Shown here piece by piece: positions 1 to 11,164 of a stretch of 64,000 nucleotides of DNA (positions within the stretch are counted from its first letter, which is position 1; each line of letters starts with the position of its first letter). Under the pieces are notes generated by a model, which worked only from the letters and a program-made list of their open reading frames with translations, had not been told where the DNA came from and ran no database searches. The position numbers were made by a program, and so were the translations under genes. The DNA lies in assembly GCA_022419385.1 (NCBI GenBank), contig JAJUBI010000002.1, positions 4,216,001 through 4,280,000 of the forward strand, written 5' to 3'. Source of the DNA: Paraconiothyrium sp. Pb-2020. Its lineage: Eukaryota > Ascomycota > Dothideomycetes > Pleosporales > Didymosphaeriaceae.

Positions 1-890
1 AGATAATGCACCTGGCCACCTCAGATCTGTCCGTCTCATACCATCTTAGCTTGTCCTCATGCTCTCGACTCTTAGATACACCCAGCCCGGCCAAATCCCG
101 CTCCGTCCCACCCACAAGCGCAAAGTACTTACCCCAAATCATTACCCCGCCTCCCTGGGTTTCTGCACGCGACAAGACTGGCTTGCTTTCCACTTTTCGA
201 ACCTCTTTAAGCTTCTGCGGGTTCACGAGGGTACCGTGGAAGAAGTAGTGGACGCGATATGAGTCTTGCCGCGGTAAGTGAATGTCGTGAGCCGGTGCTA
301 TTGAGCAGGATGATAAGTCTTTTCTGCTTTCTGTGGACCTGAAATGGTAATGCCTGCTCAAGTGCAACTCTGGTTCCGCTGTCTACAATCGCAGCCATAG
401 ACCCGCCCGCCTCTCTTTCTAACATCCTTGGGGGCTCCGCCGAGCCCAGCCACGCACTGTATTTCCGCCGCCGTTAGCCCCCGTCCAAGTTTCACATGAA
501 ACTTATACCTCTTATCTGTCATCTTTGCATCACGCCCCTCCGCCTGCCGCTGTAGATACCGCGCCAGATTCGTACCGTAGCGCTCGAGATAGTGCGCGAA
601 ACTCTCCTTGTCGTGATCATCAAGACCAAAGACAGCGCGTATACGCTCAGATTGTTCATCATAGATGACCTCGCGCACCGCGTCCTCTAAGTGGGCTTCT
701 ATTGCTGCTTTTGCCTTTGAAGCAGTGTAACAAGAAAGCTTCATCCAGCGATCTCGGCCTCCGCTGTCTGCGTAGTTGGAAATAAGGACGGAGACCTCGG
801 TGGCGGTGCGCGAAATGTCGCCTGGAATAACTTAAGGCACGTTGCGCTCGGTGCTGGCGCAGTGAGCTCATACACCTTGATGTACCCATT
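1..890 (-). CDS. Gamma-glutamylcyclotransferase-like (AIG2/GGCT fold) protein, partial
   Basis: The reverse strand of about 1-285 reads as a GGCT/AIG2-type domain: VHYFFHGTLVNPQKL, then GGGVMIWGKYFALVGG, then HEDKLRWYETDRSEVARC. It matches the block YFFYGTLCEPERL ... GKYVALVDGDEDD of the divergent neighbour at 1165. YxxYGTL-type motifs bind gamma-glutamyl substrates in this superfamily, though the exact substrate is unknown. The gene continues past the window start, so its C-terminus is missing. Upstream, about 423-830 is open in another frame for a charged region (KAAIEAHLEDAVREV; RYKFHVKLGRGLTAAE). At least one intron around 240-425 probably joins the two, but I could not find a splice pair that fits the frames. 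Relative to its neighbour the domain seems a few residues short (GLGVSK for GWIYDVK). The family call is firm; the exon structure and 5' end are uncertain. Confidence 0.55.
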
Positions 891-1164
891 TCTTTATTTA
901 AAACATCTGGGAATTTAGATGGTCATCTACATGTCCACTGTTCAGTCACGCTTGAGCCATGGTTTTCGCGGCTCCCAGAGCGGGATTGAACAGTAGTGTG
1001 GATACGGAGGATGCCATGAACCACGGTTAAGCATGGACTCACCAAATCCCGGGAGCTACAAAAAGGATATTAAACACACTTTGTCTCCAAATCAGACTTG
1101 AATCCTCACTACCAGATTGAAACCATTTTCAGAAATCTGTAGATTCATCTACCCCGAATCCACC

Positions 1165-2427
1165 ATGTCAACCCTCCCATATACCCAATACTTCTTAAAA
1201 CTCTCCTCCCCCGTCGAAACCAAAGCAAAACTCCACGTAGCCCTCCAAGACGACACAGTCCCAGTGATCGAATTTTCAGAGCTTCACGGAGCTACCGCCC
1301 TTTACGCCTACATGACTTCCTTCACGGTGCTTTCCCTATTAAGGCAGTTTCCGCAGGCAGACTTCAAAGTCTACCGTGCACGAAAGCCGGCAACCAAAGA
1401 CCTCTCCAATACGTCCATCGCACCCACTCTAGGCATCGACATCACCCTACCACAGCACCGTAATCTTGTTGTTGACCCACGCCCAAGGCAAGATGAGAAC
1501 CCTGTGCGATACTTCTTCTACGGCACGCTCTGCGAGCCTGAACGCCTGGCACAAGTTCTGGGGATTGAAACTATTGCTACCTCAGAGGACTCTGACAATG
1601 GTACGGGAACTGACTCACAAGACGACTCGACGATTCGCTGCGGAAGCCAGATTTCAGAGGGTGGCTGCCAGGAAGCGAGTGATGAAGAGAAAAAGGATCA
1701 AGGTTTGCAATCACACGAAGACGCCACTCTGACCCCAGCGCCTATTCTGACACCTGCGTGCATTCTTAGGGGGAAGGTGCGATCGTGGCGCGGGAAGTAT
1801 GTAGCGCTTGTTGATGGGGATGAGGATGATCTAGTTCAAGGGTGGATATATGACGTCAAGAACAGAGAGGATGAGGATAGGTTGAGAGAGTATGAAGGGG
1901 GCAATTATGAGGTTGATAGGTGTAAGATCAGTGTGACTGGAGAAGTGGTGTTGGTGAGGGGATTGACATTCAGGTTTTGTGGGAAGAAGAACGAGTTGCA
2001 AGAGGAGGAGGAAGACGATGGATCTGAGGAGGACGATGGTGAGGAGTCTGAGGGAGAGAAGTCTGAGGTCGAGTCGACCGATAAGGTCTCCGATGACGAG
2101 GTTTCTGATGAGGAAGACCCTGATGATGGTGATTTTAAACAAGAGGGTCCTGACGGAGAGGAACTGGGAGAGACATTGGGAAAGGAACTCGGAGAGGAGA
2201 GGTCTGAAGAGGAGGGGACTGAGGATGATTACCATGAGGCGTCGAGGAGGAGTCCGATGAAGAGTCTGGTAGGGAGGAGTCTGAGAATGATGATGAGGAA
2301 GAATCTGAGAGAGAATCGGGGTTTTCGGAGACGCGCGCACTTCATGTACGCTCGACTTTTAATGATACGCTATCAATCCAGGACGGGCAATCTTGCAGCC
2401 GGAGATTCAGGGTACTATGATATCTAG
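1165..2427 (+). CDS. Gamma-glutamylcyclotransferase-like protein with long acidic tail
   Basis: The first ATG in the open frame is at 1165. An N-terminal region of about 110 residues is followed by the AIG2/GGCT-like domain: RYFFYGTLCEPERLAQVLG near residue 130, and after a low-complexity insert WRGKYVALVDGDEDDLVQGW and REYEGGNYEVDRC. These are the fold's usual substrate-binding and core blocks. The C-terminal third is very rich in Glu, Asp and Ser (for example EEEEDDGSEEDDGEESEG) and is probably disordered. At about 2240 the annotated frame turns basic and Met-rich (SLRMMMRKNLRENRG), while the acidic pattern continues in the next frame (EEESDEESGREESENDDEEE) to a stop near 2421. That suggests a one-base frame break or a short unrecognised intron. 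The gene is divergent from the related gene at 1-890. Confidence 0.7.
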   Translation: MSTLPYTQYFLKLSSPVETKAKLHVALQDDTVPVIEFSELHGATALYAYMTSFTVLSLLRQFPQADFKVYRARKPATKDLSNTSIAPTLGIDITLPQHRNLVVDPRPRQDENPVRYFFYGTLCEPERLAQVLGIETIATSEDSDNGTGTDSQDDSTIRCGSQISEGGCQEASDEEKKDQGLQSHEDATLTPAPILTPACILRGKVRSWRGKYVALVDGDEDDLVQGWIYDVKNREDEDRLREYEGGNYEVDRCKISVTGEVVLVRGLTFRFCGKKNELQEEEEDDGSEEDDGEESEGEKSEVESTDKVSDDEVSDEEDPDDGDFKQEGPDGEELGETLGKELGEERSEEEGTEDDYHEASRRSPMKSLVGRSLRMMMRKNLRENRGFRRRAHFMYARLLMIRYQSRTGNLAAGDSGYYDI

Positions 2428-3020
2428 ATGCTTTTTAGATAGGGGTGTGCTCAAAGTGGCGCTTATAACAGAGCGACAATTCCATCGAATTTTTGAGGTT
2501 ACCAGTCCCAAACGCAAGTCTACCAAGAACACCCGTTCTTCCCCATAGCATACATTGACGATCGCTGCCTCAGGTGTGATAGCGGATGTGCCGCCAGACA
2601 CTCGCGTCGCTGCACCGATCGCAGAGGGACCTGCCCAAAGTTCCCTAGCGTCTGACATGTCCCCCACCAAGAACACCAAGAACAGCCTGAGGCATCGCGA
2701 CTTACAGCACGGCAATGCCCTCTACAGCCAATGGCCCCTCCTCACCACGTTGTTGCCTTGCGACAATCTGCAGCGACGCGTATTCGTCGCTTGACCGATC
2801 CCTCGTCACTGACCGATAACTTTTTGATAGCAAACACGTTAAATGCCATCATGTTCGCGATGCTCAACCGCTCGCAGCCAAGCACGCCTCAAACCCTCCG
2901 CGTTTCCACTCTCCGAAACAATTGTGACATCCCCTCCCAGCCAAGCTCCCAAGCTCTCCAGAACCCGCAGATCATTCACATTACAGCTCCTTAATTCTTA
3001 GCCGTTTTCGTACTTAATAA
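2428..3020. other. Intergenic, no gene seen
   Basis: Short overlapping open frames on both strands lack domain-like or composition support. The right-hand part is probably promoter and 5' leader of the membrane protein that follows. Confidence 0.4.
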
Positions 3021-3026
3021 CACAGC

Positions 3027-4853
3027 CCTTCATAAGTTCCTCGCGCTATGCACAGTCGCTGAGGGACGACGACACCGCTTCTTTCTATTCTAGCATTACC
3101 GATCCGCTTTCTAGTCCGGCCAACGGCTACAATCGAGGAAGAGAAAACTTCAGAGGCAGTGGCAGCGTGCCAGCCGACGTCATGTACATCGATACCGAGG
3201 CCGCAAATGAGAGCGCAAAGAAGCAACAGGTGACGATACGTAGTCCCACGGGGTATACCGAGGAGAGAACGCCGCTGCTGGACTCTTTTGTCGGACAGGA
3301 TGCGCCGCCGAGTTATCTGGAGGCGACTACGCCGATGGGGTGGAGAGGAGAAGGTGTGGGCCTGTTGAACGAGGAGAGGGCGGCATTGACGCCGCTGAGG
3401 GAGCAGGGACACAAAGATGGGAGATATCGAAGACGCAATTGTAGGGAATACTTTTCGAGAAAGAGGATGAAGTGGTACGCGGCGTTGTTGGCCATCATGT
3501 TATTGGTCGTTATCATTGCGGCGCTGGCGCATAGGAATAATAAAGTGCGTAGTCTGTTCTTGCTCAAAGGCAATGAAGCTAATCGATGTGTAGTCGGCCG
3601 TGGTGACTCCCGTACCCGCACAACCTGCCGAATCTGGGTCTCCAATATCAAAACCGTCGAAAGGCAAAGAAAGTTATCCCATCCGGTGGCCCGCAGCATG
3701 TGGGAAAAAGAACTACAACATCAAGAGCGAGGAGATGAGCTTTGGCAAACCCGATCAATTGAACATCGTGGAAGCTGTGCATCAGCTCGATGGCCCTTGG
3801 AAGCGAGTTTCCGGCTGGATCCACGTCACGCAAGCGCCGCCTGAGCAAGCGGCTGGTACCATCGAGGCCAAGATGTCCTATGCTGCATCGAACACAGTCG
3901 ACGTAGACAGCATCAAGTACTCGTGGTCCTCAACAGGTCTTACGATCGGCGATCCATCGTTTCCGGATGGCTTCGACGGGGTGCAAAGGGGGGAGTCGTG
4001 CCTAGGTGTCTCTGTCGTCCTATACATGGCTCCCGGCGTCATTCTCGAAAATTTCAACGTCCAGGCCATACACCTGGGCATGCAGATCCATGAAGGCGTA
4101 AACTTCTCCGTAAAAAACGGTACCTCCATCACCCTCACCACCGGCACCCTCGACGCCACGTCTTTCAATTCCCGCGAGACACGCCTAGAGACCATATCTG
4201 GGTCTATTAGCGGGAAGTACTCGCTTCTCGATCTCCTATCGATCGTAACGAAATCGGGCTCCGTGAACATCAACGTCGATCCCAAAGAGAAAGCTGCAGA
4301 CGGACCAGCGGCGGCTCTGTTCTATGCGAACACGATGTCGGGCAGCATCCGCGTCGACACAGAGCGCAAGAATATCCCCGAGCGCGACTACATCGTCAGC
4401 ATCAACAGCACCGCCGGCTCTGTAGACGGCACCTTCATCCACGGGACCAAGACGGAAATGTCCTCCGTGGCCGGTGGTATCAATGTCGACTTGCTCCCTT
4501 ATTCCTCTGGCGACTACAGCTCCATGCTTACGACGAAGACGGTAGATGGCGAGACGAAGATCAACCTCAAAGCGCCGTACAAGACGCCTGGAACGGCGAT
4601 GGGTAAATTGCTGAGCACGCATACTAGTGTCAGTGGCCAGATCAATCTCGCGTACCCGCAAGAATGGGAGGGCCATTTGGAGGGTCAGAGTGTCACTGGA
4701 GTACTGCACGTGCAAGGTAAAGATTTGGAGCTGATTCGACAAGAAGAGAGACCTGGCTTGAACCGTGTTGAGGCGAAGAAAGGTAATGGTGGTAGCACGA
4801 TGGTTTTCAAGACGCTTAACGGGGGCTGCGACGTCTTGGTAGGAACGAAGTAA
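3027..4853 (+). CDS. Single-pass membrane protein with adhesin-like (DUF4097-type) beta-repeat ectodomain
   Basis: Exon to 3544, intron 3545-3593 (gtgcgt...tgtag), then 3594-4853; the join is in phase (NNK|SAVV). The N-terminal cytosolic part is Ser/Pro-rich and contains TEERTPLLDSFVG and PPSYLEATTP, an acidic-dileucine-like and a PPxY-like sorting motif. A basic stop-transfer stretch is followed by a transmembrane helix (YAALLAIMLLVVIIAALA). The remaining roughly 400 residues are short beta-strand repeats such as SGSISGKYSLLDLLSIVTKSGSVNINV and STAGSVDGTFIHGTK, the pattern of DUF4097 or adhesin-like beta-helices. No catalytic motif is visible. The frame is open upstream to a stop at about 2999, with acceptor-like sites near 3000 and 3026, so an upstream coding exon probably carries the true ATG. 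Function unknown; inference is a cell-surface or endomembrane protein. Confidence 0.7.
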
Positions 4854-7800
4854 TCGCTGCGGTTAACGATTTCATGATGGCGTTGGGAGGTGTCACAAAG
4901 TGGTCTGCGCGCGGCTGCGCTGCTTATGGGGGGATTATACCATGTAGTCGTGTATCTTAAGTTTCGTTTGTTCATGGAGCTGTGCGTGTTGTGGTTTGCA
5001 CTGGTGCTTGAGATGCTTCTACTCGGGCGTAGCTTTTGCGCCGAATATACCGTATCTTAGCACCTATTGCTTTTCACGTTGCGCATGCTATATCATGACC
5101 CTGTATCCATGAGAAGCAACGAGAATCGCGCTCGCGGGCATTTTCCGGACTGGCAAGCCAAGAACGATAGGTCATCGGCCAAATCATATATACCAAGACC
5201 TCTGACGCGTTCGTTACGACTGGTCAGCCCACACACCTTAGAGGCGAAACATTGGCTTCCATTCGCATGAAGAGCGCAACGAAGACCGGATCGGGCCTCA
5301 CCACGAATCATTCCAAGTCCATGTCGACTGTGTGGTTACTCGCACGTTCGTCGGCGCAATGGGGCCGTTATGGTCCGACATGTTGGGACATGGGTGGCCC
5401 GTCGTGTAGTAAACGCAAACGATGTGAGGACCCGAAAACCTCGGTGTGCGGGTCCACTCCCGCCGCAGACCCACCTAATGGTGAAGCATAGGGCGGATGG
5501 TGCGAACGGACGTGGTCTGTGAACCTGTGGGAGATTGGAGGCGCATCCGTCCGTTTTGGGATGTATGTTAAGTCAGCGGGCGTACTGAGTGTATAGCGGC
5601 CATATGTTCGTGTTGTTAGCGATCACATGTGATGTAATATAGGAGCTGTAGATGGCGAACGAAGTAGGATGGAACTAGTGGAGGCGGACGTTATCGATAG
5701 GATTGGATAGACTTGAAACACTGGGGGCTCTTGACAGTAATCTGCGTTGCTAGTATTGACGTTATCATAGCAGAGTTATAGCTACCGTGGAACAATATTA
5801 GCGGAGGACGAAGCTTAGCGCTGAGTGAGCTCTTTGGCCTGCATTGTTTGTTGGTCAGTAGAAAGTGGTGGCTGTTTCGATGCCATATAGGAGCATGCTC
5901 ATATCGAAATGGTTTGCAGAAAGCTTTGCTCCATGTCCATTTGAAGTGTTCGATTTCAACTAATTTTAAGGTGCGTAGTCGGTTCAAGGTGCATAGTCGG
6001 GCCTACCAGTCATAGCTATGGTGAGCAGCCAAACTCCGGCAATGTTTGCCATTCCTCGGACCGTTTCTGTGCGACCCATCCCATCGGCGGTTTTCCCACG
6101 GCGCGATCCGCCAATATGCGGAAGGATCGTTCCTTGGGGATACCTCGCCTCGCCTGCCCTACACTTGCGCGTGCGGCGGGATGCCGTGTCTTACATGATC
6201 TGGTCGCCAACATGGCCCGAGGACTGACCTAGATGTCCGCGGCGACCACCGACAATCGTTTGCCGTCAGGAACGCGGTCCAGGCGGCAAGTTGGTGGCAC
6301 AACCTCCCAGTGAAGATCAATATCCGAGAATCTCTGCAGGTACAGGGGGGTTTGGTGGTCAGCCGCGCACCTACTCAGGGCATCTCACCTTTTTGGTTAT
6401 GCGGGGAATGAACGCCTTCTCATCCGAGACATCGATAGACAGTCGGTAGATTGTAGCCATTCCGTATACGGAGGGCGGTGCAGATGTCTACGCGGCCGGA
6501 GGGGCCCGCGCCGTGCAACCCAGCACGTGGAGGAATGAGAAGGGAGCACAGAAGTGGAGGCCACTTCAGATAAATAGATGTCGTGACGTGGTATAGCGGC
6601 CAGTCTAGTCCATGTTGGATGCTGCCCGCATTGGGAAGCAAGGGATGGTTGCGAATAACCTCGATCGCTGGCCCTTCCTTCTAGAAATGTTGTTGTCAGC
6701 CACAGCACTGCAAATCGGACAACACGCGGACCGTGCTGCATCCGGGGCCCCATGGTGATGTGCACAGCATGCCGGCTAAGGCGCCTATCGAGATGCATTC
6801 TCAACGCCTGGGCGCCGGGGCGGAGGAACTGTAAGGAGTGACTGCGTAAACAGCACAGATGGGGTGCATGTGTATCGGGCTGGCCGACATGCAAGTAGCG
6901 GTCTGATGAAGGGTCATCGTGGGGCGCTGGTGTTCCTGATTTCTGATATTGCAGTGTCTGAGTATAACGGCATGATGGTGGCTGAACCGTGAACAAGATT
7001 CTAAGGCTGTTGTGATGAGGATGTCATGCTGAAAGAGCGCATACCGCTCAAGTGGCTGCTGAGTCGTCAATGTCCACCGGTAGTGCATGTCCAATACTGA
7101 CAAATGTGTCTCGAAGTCAGGTCGACTGAGGCACGTCGGGGCAGACGCACTTACGTCGGTCAGAGTATGATAAGAAGAACATGGATATGCTGCTAAGGTG
7201 CGTTTTCATGACGCGATATGTGTACACCAAACATGGTGGCTTCGCAATGGACACGGACGCACACACGGACGGTTTACGATCCAAAGCTGTGCGGGGGATC
7301 GAACGACTGCCTGAAGCAGAGAGAGTGCTCACGTGGTCAGAACTCGACGACTGCCAGATGCCACCGAGCTGTTAAACGTCAGCACTCGCGCGAGGCGCGG
7401 CCGTCCGAAAGGGTATACCACGTTACACGCCATGGCGAGTAGCTTGGAGGGTCACGGCTCGGACTAGGTGGCTCCTTGTTCTGACAGCGATCGAGCAACG
7501 TCGGCGGGCAGCCCGCTCCTGTCCACGCCGTACGCCTGGGAGCGGCTATCGAATCGACGTTGCGAAGGTGGAGGAGACGTCGAGGCTCTGACACAGGGGA
7601 CCTCGGTAAGCGGGTTTAGCGGTCCGCGCTAGCCGTTTTCAACCGTGCGAAGTCATCGTCCCAACTACATCGTGACGCCTTTTTCCACTGCCTCGAGACA
7701 TCACTGGCCGGCTGCACACTCGATAATGGAAGAAAGGGTCCTGCCAATAACGCGTTGCTGACTGCGAAGCCACCGTAGCGTACTGCGGCCATACTGTGGG

Positions 7801-8975
7801 CTGGCGCGAGGTCGACGTTTCAGAATACGTCTCATATCTGCGACGACCAGCATCCTTCGACTTCTACCCGACCCTCACCAGCTTCAATCGAGCACCTCAG
7901 CTCGCCCTCGTCGCCGAGATGCCGCAGCGACGGGGGCTATCCTGAAACGGCTCTCGTGAACTGGTCTCGAGTTCGCAAATGGGCAGGAGGCAGCCCGGCT
8001 GAGGTTCCTCCGGCGGCTCCTCAATTGGCTGGCGCATCTCCACTATGACAGAGTTGCCTCAGTTTGTCAGGAACTCACACTGCTCGCCCTCCAGATGCAG
8101 CTCCCGCACCCTGGCCGCTCTTCTGAGGCCGTCCCGTGGCATGAGCGCTAATCCCCGGCAGCCCTACACCCACCTGCTCCACCGCGCGATGTCCCTCTTT
8201 GGGCGAACGCCTCTCCTCCAGGTTGGCGTCGTTCCAGATCTCTGGCGGCCAAGGCGCCTCCCGATGCTGTTCTCAAACTCTCTGCCCCAAAGTGGTTCCT
8301 CTGCGCCCGCTTCGCACATGTCTATCCCGTCCATCGTCACTTCCGGACTCCCCCAGCCCGCCTCTCATTATATACGCATATACCCTCGAGCTACGTTTGT
8401 TCTTACTTTGGCCTCGTCACTCTTTCGGAATCACGCCCTATTTTACCATTCATTCTTTTCCATTTGGAGCGGGCTCCTTACCGCGCTGGCAGCGAGGGAG
8501 ACATTGTTCTCCGTACACTCTTTTGATCCGGCTGCAAGCTTTCTTTTGTCGCCACGCCATTATTCATAGTCGCACAGCAGTATCGACTAGCTACATTCCT
8601 TTGAACAGACATACCTCTTTCGCTTTCACGAATAGTACGTCCCTCGTGCGCATCTGTGCTCCCTTGCGTTACCTCACAAGACCCCACGCTGTGCGCCGCC
8701 CGATGCACGTTGTCGCTAGTGCTAGGCTAGAGTGAACTGCCTGTTCAGGTTGCTAACAGTGGCGTCAATCTAGTTCACAGACACACCACTTTCCAAGGCC
8801 TTTCCAATACGGGACGAGGATAAAGATGGAATTTAATGCGGTTCAACAGTGAGATCTCTCCATCCTGGTCTGCCACCAGAGAGCGGCCCGGACGCAGGCT
8901 GACCCGATATAAAGATACCGACAGTCACCTAATAGATCATACGCCGTCAATCAACAGACAGGCAACCCAACGCAG
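4854..8975. other. Long gene-free segment
   Basis: About 4.1 kb between two well-supported genes. All open frames are short or show arbitrary composition (for example 6397-6996 minus and 8045-8735 plus, which overlap in several frames). About 6.0-8.5 kb looks GC-rich and CpG-rich and not depleted in the way expected of RIP-mutated repeats. The right end can hold a long regulatory region or leader for the regulator at 8976. I recognise no transposon domain, tRNA or rRNA. Confidence 0.4.
8908..8913 (+). promoter_or_regulatory. TATA-like box upstream of Rua1-type gene
   Basis: TATAAA lies about 63 bp before the ATG at 8976, inside cccgatataaagatacc. The position is compatible with a core promoter and a short leader. 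Confidence 0.35.
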
Positions 8976-11164
8976 ATGATGTACTCCTACGGCGGTGTTG
9001 CTCTTCAGCATCCACAGCACCACCAACAACAACAACATCAGCAGCACCAGAATATGCAGAACATATCGAGGCCGTCACCACCTCAGACCACGTGGGCGGT
9101 ACCACAATCCCACACCCAGTACTACCCGATACCGAACGGCCTTCCCAAGGCGCCCGTAGCATCTACCAGAGAAGAGCAGCAGCGATTTGTATCAAGACCT
9201 GACGTCACGACAACACGTTCACCGGCTATGAGCACTGCAACTTATCGACCTCATATTAGTGGACCTGATAGTCTTGGAACTACAGACTATTTCCCTGGTG
9301 TCATCGATACCAGTATGTCAACATGTCCTCCATGAAGACCTGATACTAATATTGCGCAAAGGTCCCTGGGGACAGAAGGTCTGCGAGGAATTGGAATCGT
9401 TCCCGTCCATGGACCCAGAAATACACGATTTCAATCAAGGCTTCATGGGTCATGACGAGAATGCCCCAATCATCCACCTCGGACAGTACCATGGTATGGA
9501 TCAGCACGAAGTCGATCATATGCCGACATTCAACCCCAACTCTTCACGACGTTTATCGGAATCATCATTCTCGATATCCAGCACCGGTGGTGTTCTTCCA
9601 GAAACGACGAACTACGAGGACCTGGGAACATCCGAGGCAGTCGCATATCCGTCTGATTGCGAAACATGGCCAAGCCTGGAACCAGCACCTAACCTACTAT
9701 CACCTCTCGCTTCCCCGCGCCGACCCCAGCATGACAATGTCGTGCGCAGTGGTAGTCGAAATCGTGCTTCGCCAGCGCCACATACCAATGTGAGATCATC
9801 GCCTTACACGTTGGAGAGCAGTCGCTTCAAGAGATGGTCAACTGGCCATGCGCCCACGTCCACCCCTACACAGCGCCCGCTGTCTCAAGTGCAAGATCGG
9901 TACGCGCCTTACGGGCCTCGAATTAATCCTCACCATTCGATGCCAGCTTACCCTCCTGGCGCGTTACACAATTTCGGACTCCAGACTCAGAACGTGTTGT
10001 ATTCTCAGCCCCATCCGTTGCAATCGAGCAATCCTACAATGTTCGCCGCCCAGGATCAACCGTTTCAACTGGAAGTGCCTCGACCGTTACCGTCCCAAGG
10101 CCTTTTCCGATTGTTACAGAGCAATGCCGACAGACATGGCGGTTGCGCATCACATTTCGCGGATCTTTCCGATCCACCAGACCTGTATTCGTCCCTGCAC
10201 GAAGAGGCCTCTGACCCTCCGGAGTCAGATATGAATCCATCAGATCCTGATCTCATCCCGCATGAACAGGATCTGCGCTTCGCCGGAGATTTGTATACTC
10301 CACGTTGGGTGCGTGGCCACGGCAACAAGCGAGAAGGCTGGTGCGGACTGTGTAAGCCAGGCCGTTGGCTCGTGCTCAAGAATAGCGCCTTCTGGTACGA
10401 CAAGTCATTCACGCATGGTGTGAGCGCAGCTACCGGTGCTGCGTTCCAAGGACCGCAAGAGACCCGCCGCACCGAAGGCAACCTTGACGTTTGGGAGGGT
10501 CTTTGTGGAAGCTGTGGGGAGTGGATTGCGCTCGTGAGTAGCAAAAAGAAGGGCACAACATGGTTCAGGCATGCATACAAGGTACGCCATATTTTGCTTT
10601 TCCCTCTGTACTGTTTTCAGACTGCTATCCGCCTATCGGATAGTGATCTTAGTGGAACATTGCACAGGGCGTACGCTAATACTTTGACAGTGCCACACGC
10701 ACCCAAAGGTCAAAGACGGTCCCAAAAGACGGCGTGAGACCCACGCTGTTCGTGCTCGTGCGGTATCCTCGGCATCGGCCACCTCCTCCGGCTACCCAAT
10801 CAAGTCAGAGTCGTCATCGCAGCAAGATACAACCGCGCACCGACATTCCGCTCCGATCCCCACGTCCTCCTTAAAAGCCCTTGGCATACCCACTTCAATG
10901 CCCGCCGTGCCGAACTCGACATCGCAGCCGAGTACCACAACGTCCTACCCGGCCCCGTCGGCGTATCCGACGCCGACGTCCACAACGGCTATGCATCCAC
11001 CGACCTCTGCTGCCGATTTCCAGCCCAAGACTCCTGTCGTTGGTCTGTTCACCTCACCATTACAACCAGGCGGCACATTCCACCCCACGCACCGGGTTAG
11101 TGAGCCAGAACTGGTTGGCATACCGAGGACGACGGCTCTCAGCTCTATCGCAAGTATGATCTAG
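8976..11164 (+). CDS. Transcription regulator with Rua1 C-terminal zinc-binding domain
   Basis: Three exons: 8976-9312, 9362-10581 and 10691-11164. Both introns (gtatgt...gcaaag and gtacgc...gacag) keep the frame. The N-terminus is Gln/His-rich (HPQHHQQQQHQQHQ), followed by a long Ser/Pro-rich disordered region of the kind found in fungal activators. The conserved part (roughly residues 440-525) is the Rua1_C (formerly DUF4451) domain: EGWCGLCKPGRWLVLKNSAF, then WEGLCGSCGEWIALVSSKKK, TTWFRHAYK and CHTHPK across the second intron. Its CxxC, CxxC and H/C residues look like a zinc site. Ustilago Rua1 activates glycolipid biosynthesis genes; most ascomycete members are uncharacterised, so the target here is unknown. 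The C-terminal tail is Ser/Thr/Pro-rich. Confidence in family and gene model is high. Confidence 0.88.

Noticed and set aside
1831..2340. 169-residue minus-strand frame rich in Leu/Ile
   Set aside because: Antisense of the Glu/Asp-rich tail of the GGCT-like gene; GAG/GAT codons reverse to CTC/ATC.
5430..5490. Hairpin GCGGGTCCACTCCCGC
   Set aside because: Looks like a T-stem but the loop is not TTC-type and no cloverleaf fits; probably chance in GC-rich DNA.
6397..6996. 199-residue minus-strand frame
   Set aside because: Overlapping frames are also open, composition is His/Pro/Arg-rich and arbitrary, and there is no domain or splice support.
7280..7370. tRNA-like T-arm (RC contains GTTCGATCCC)
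   Set aside because: No acceptor stem or D-arm can be paired around it.
8045..8735. Two overlapping plus-strand frames of about 175 residues
   Set aside because: Both frames open at once in pyrimidine-rich DNA upstream of the Rua1-type gene; neither has a domain.
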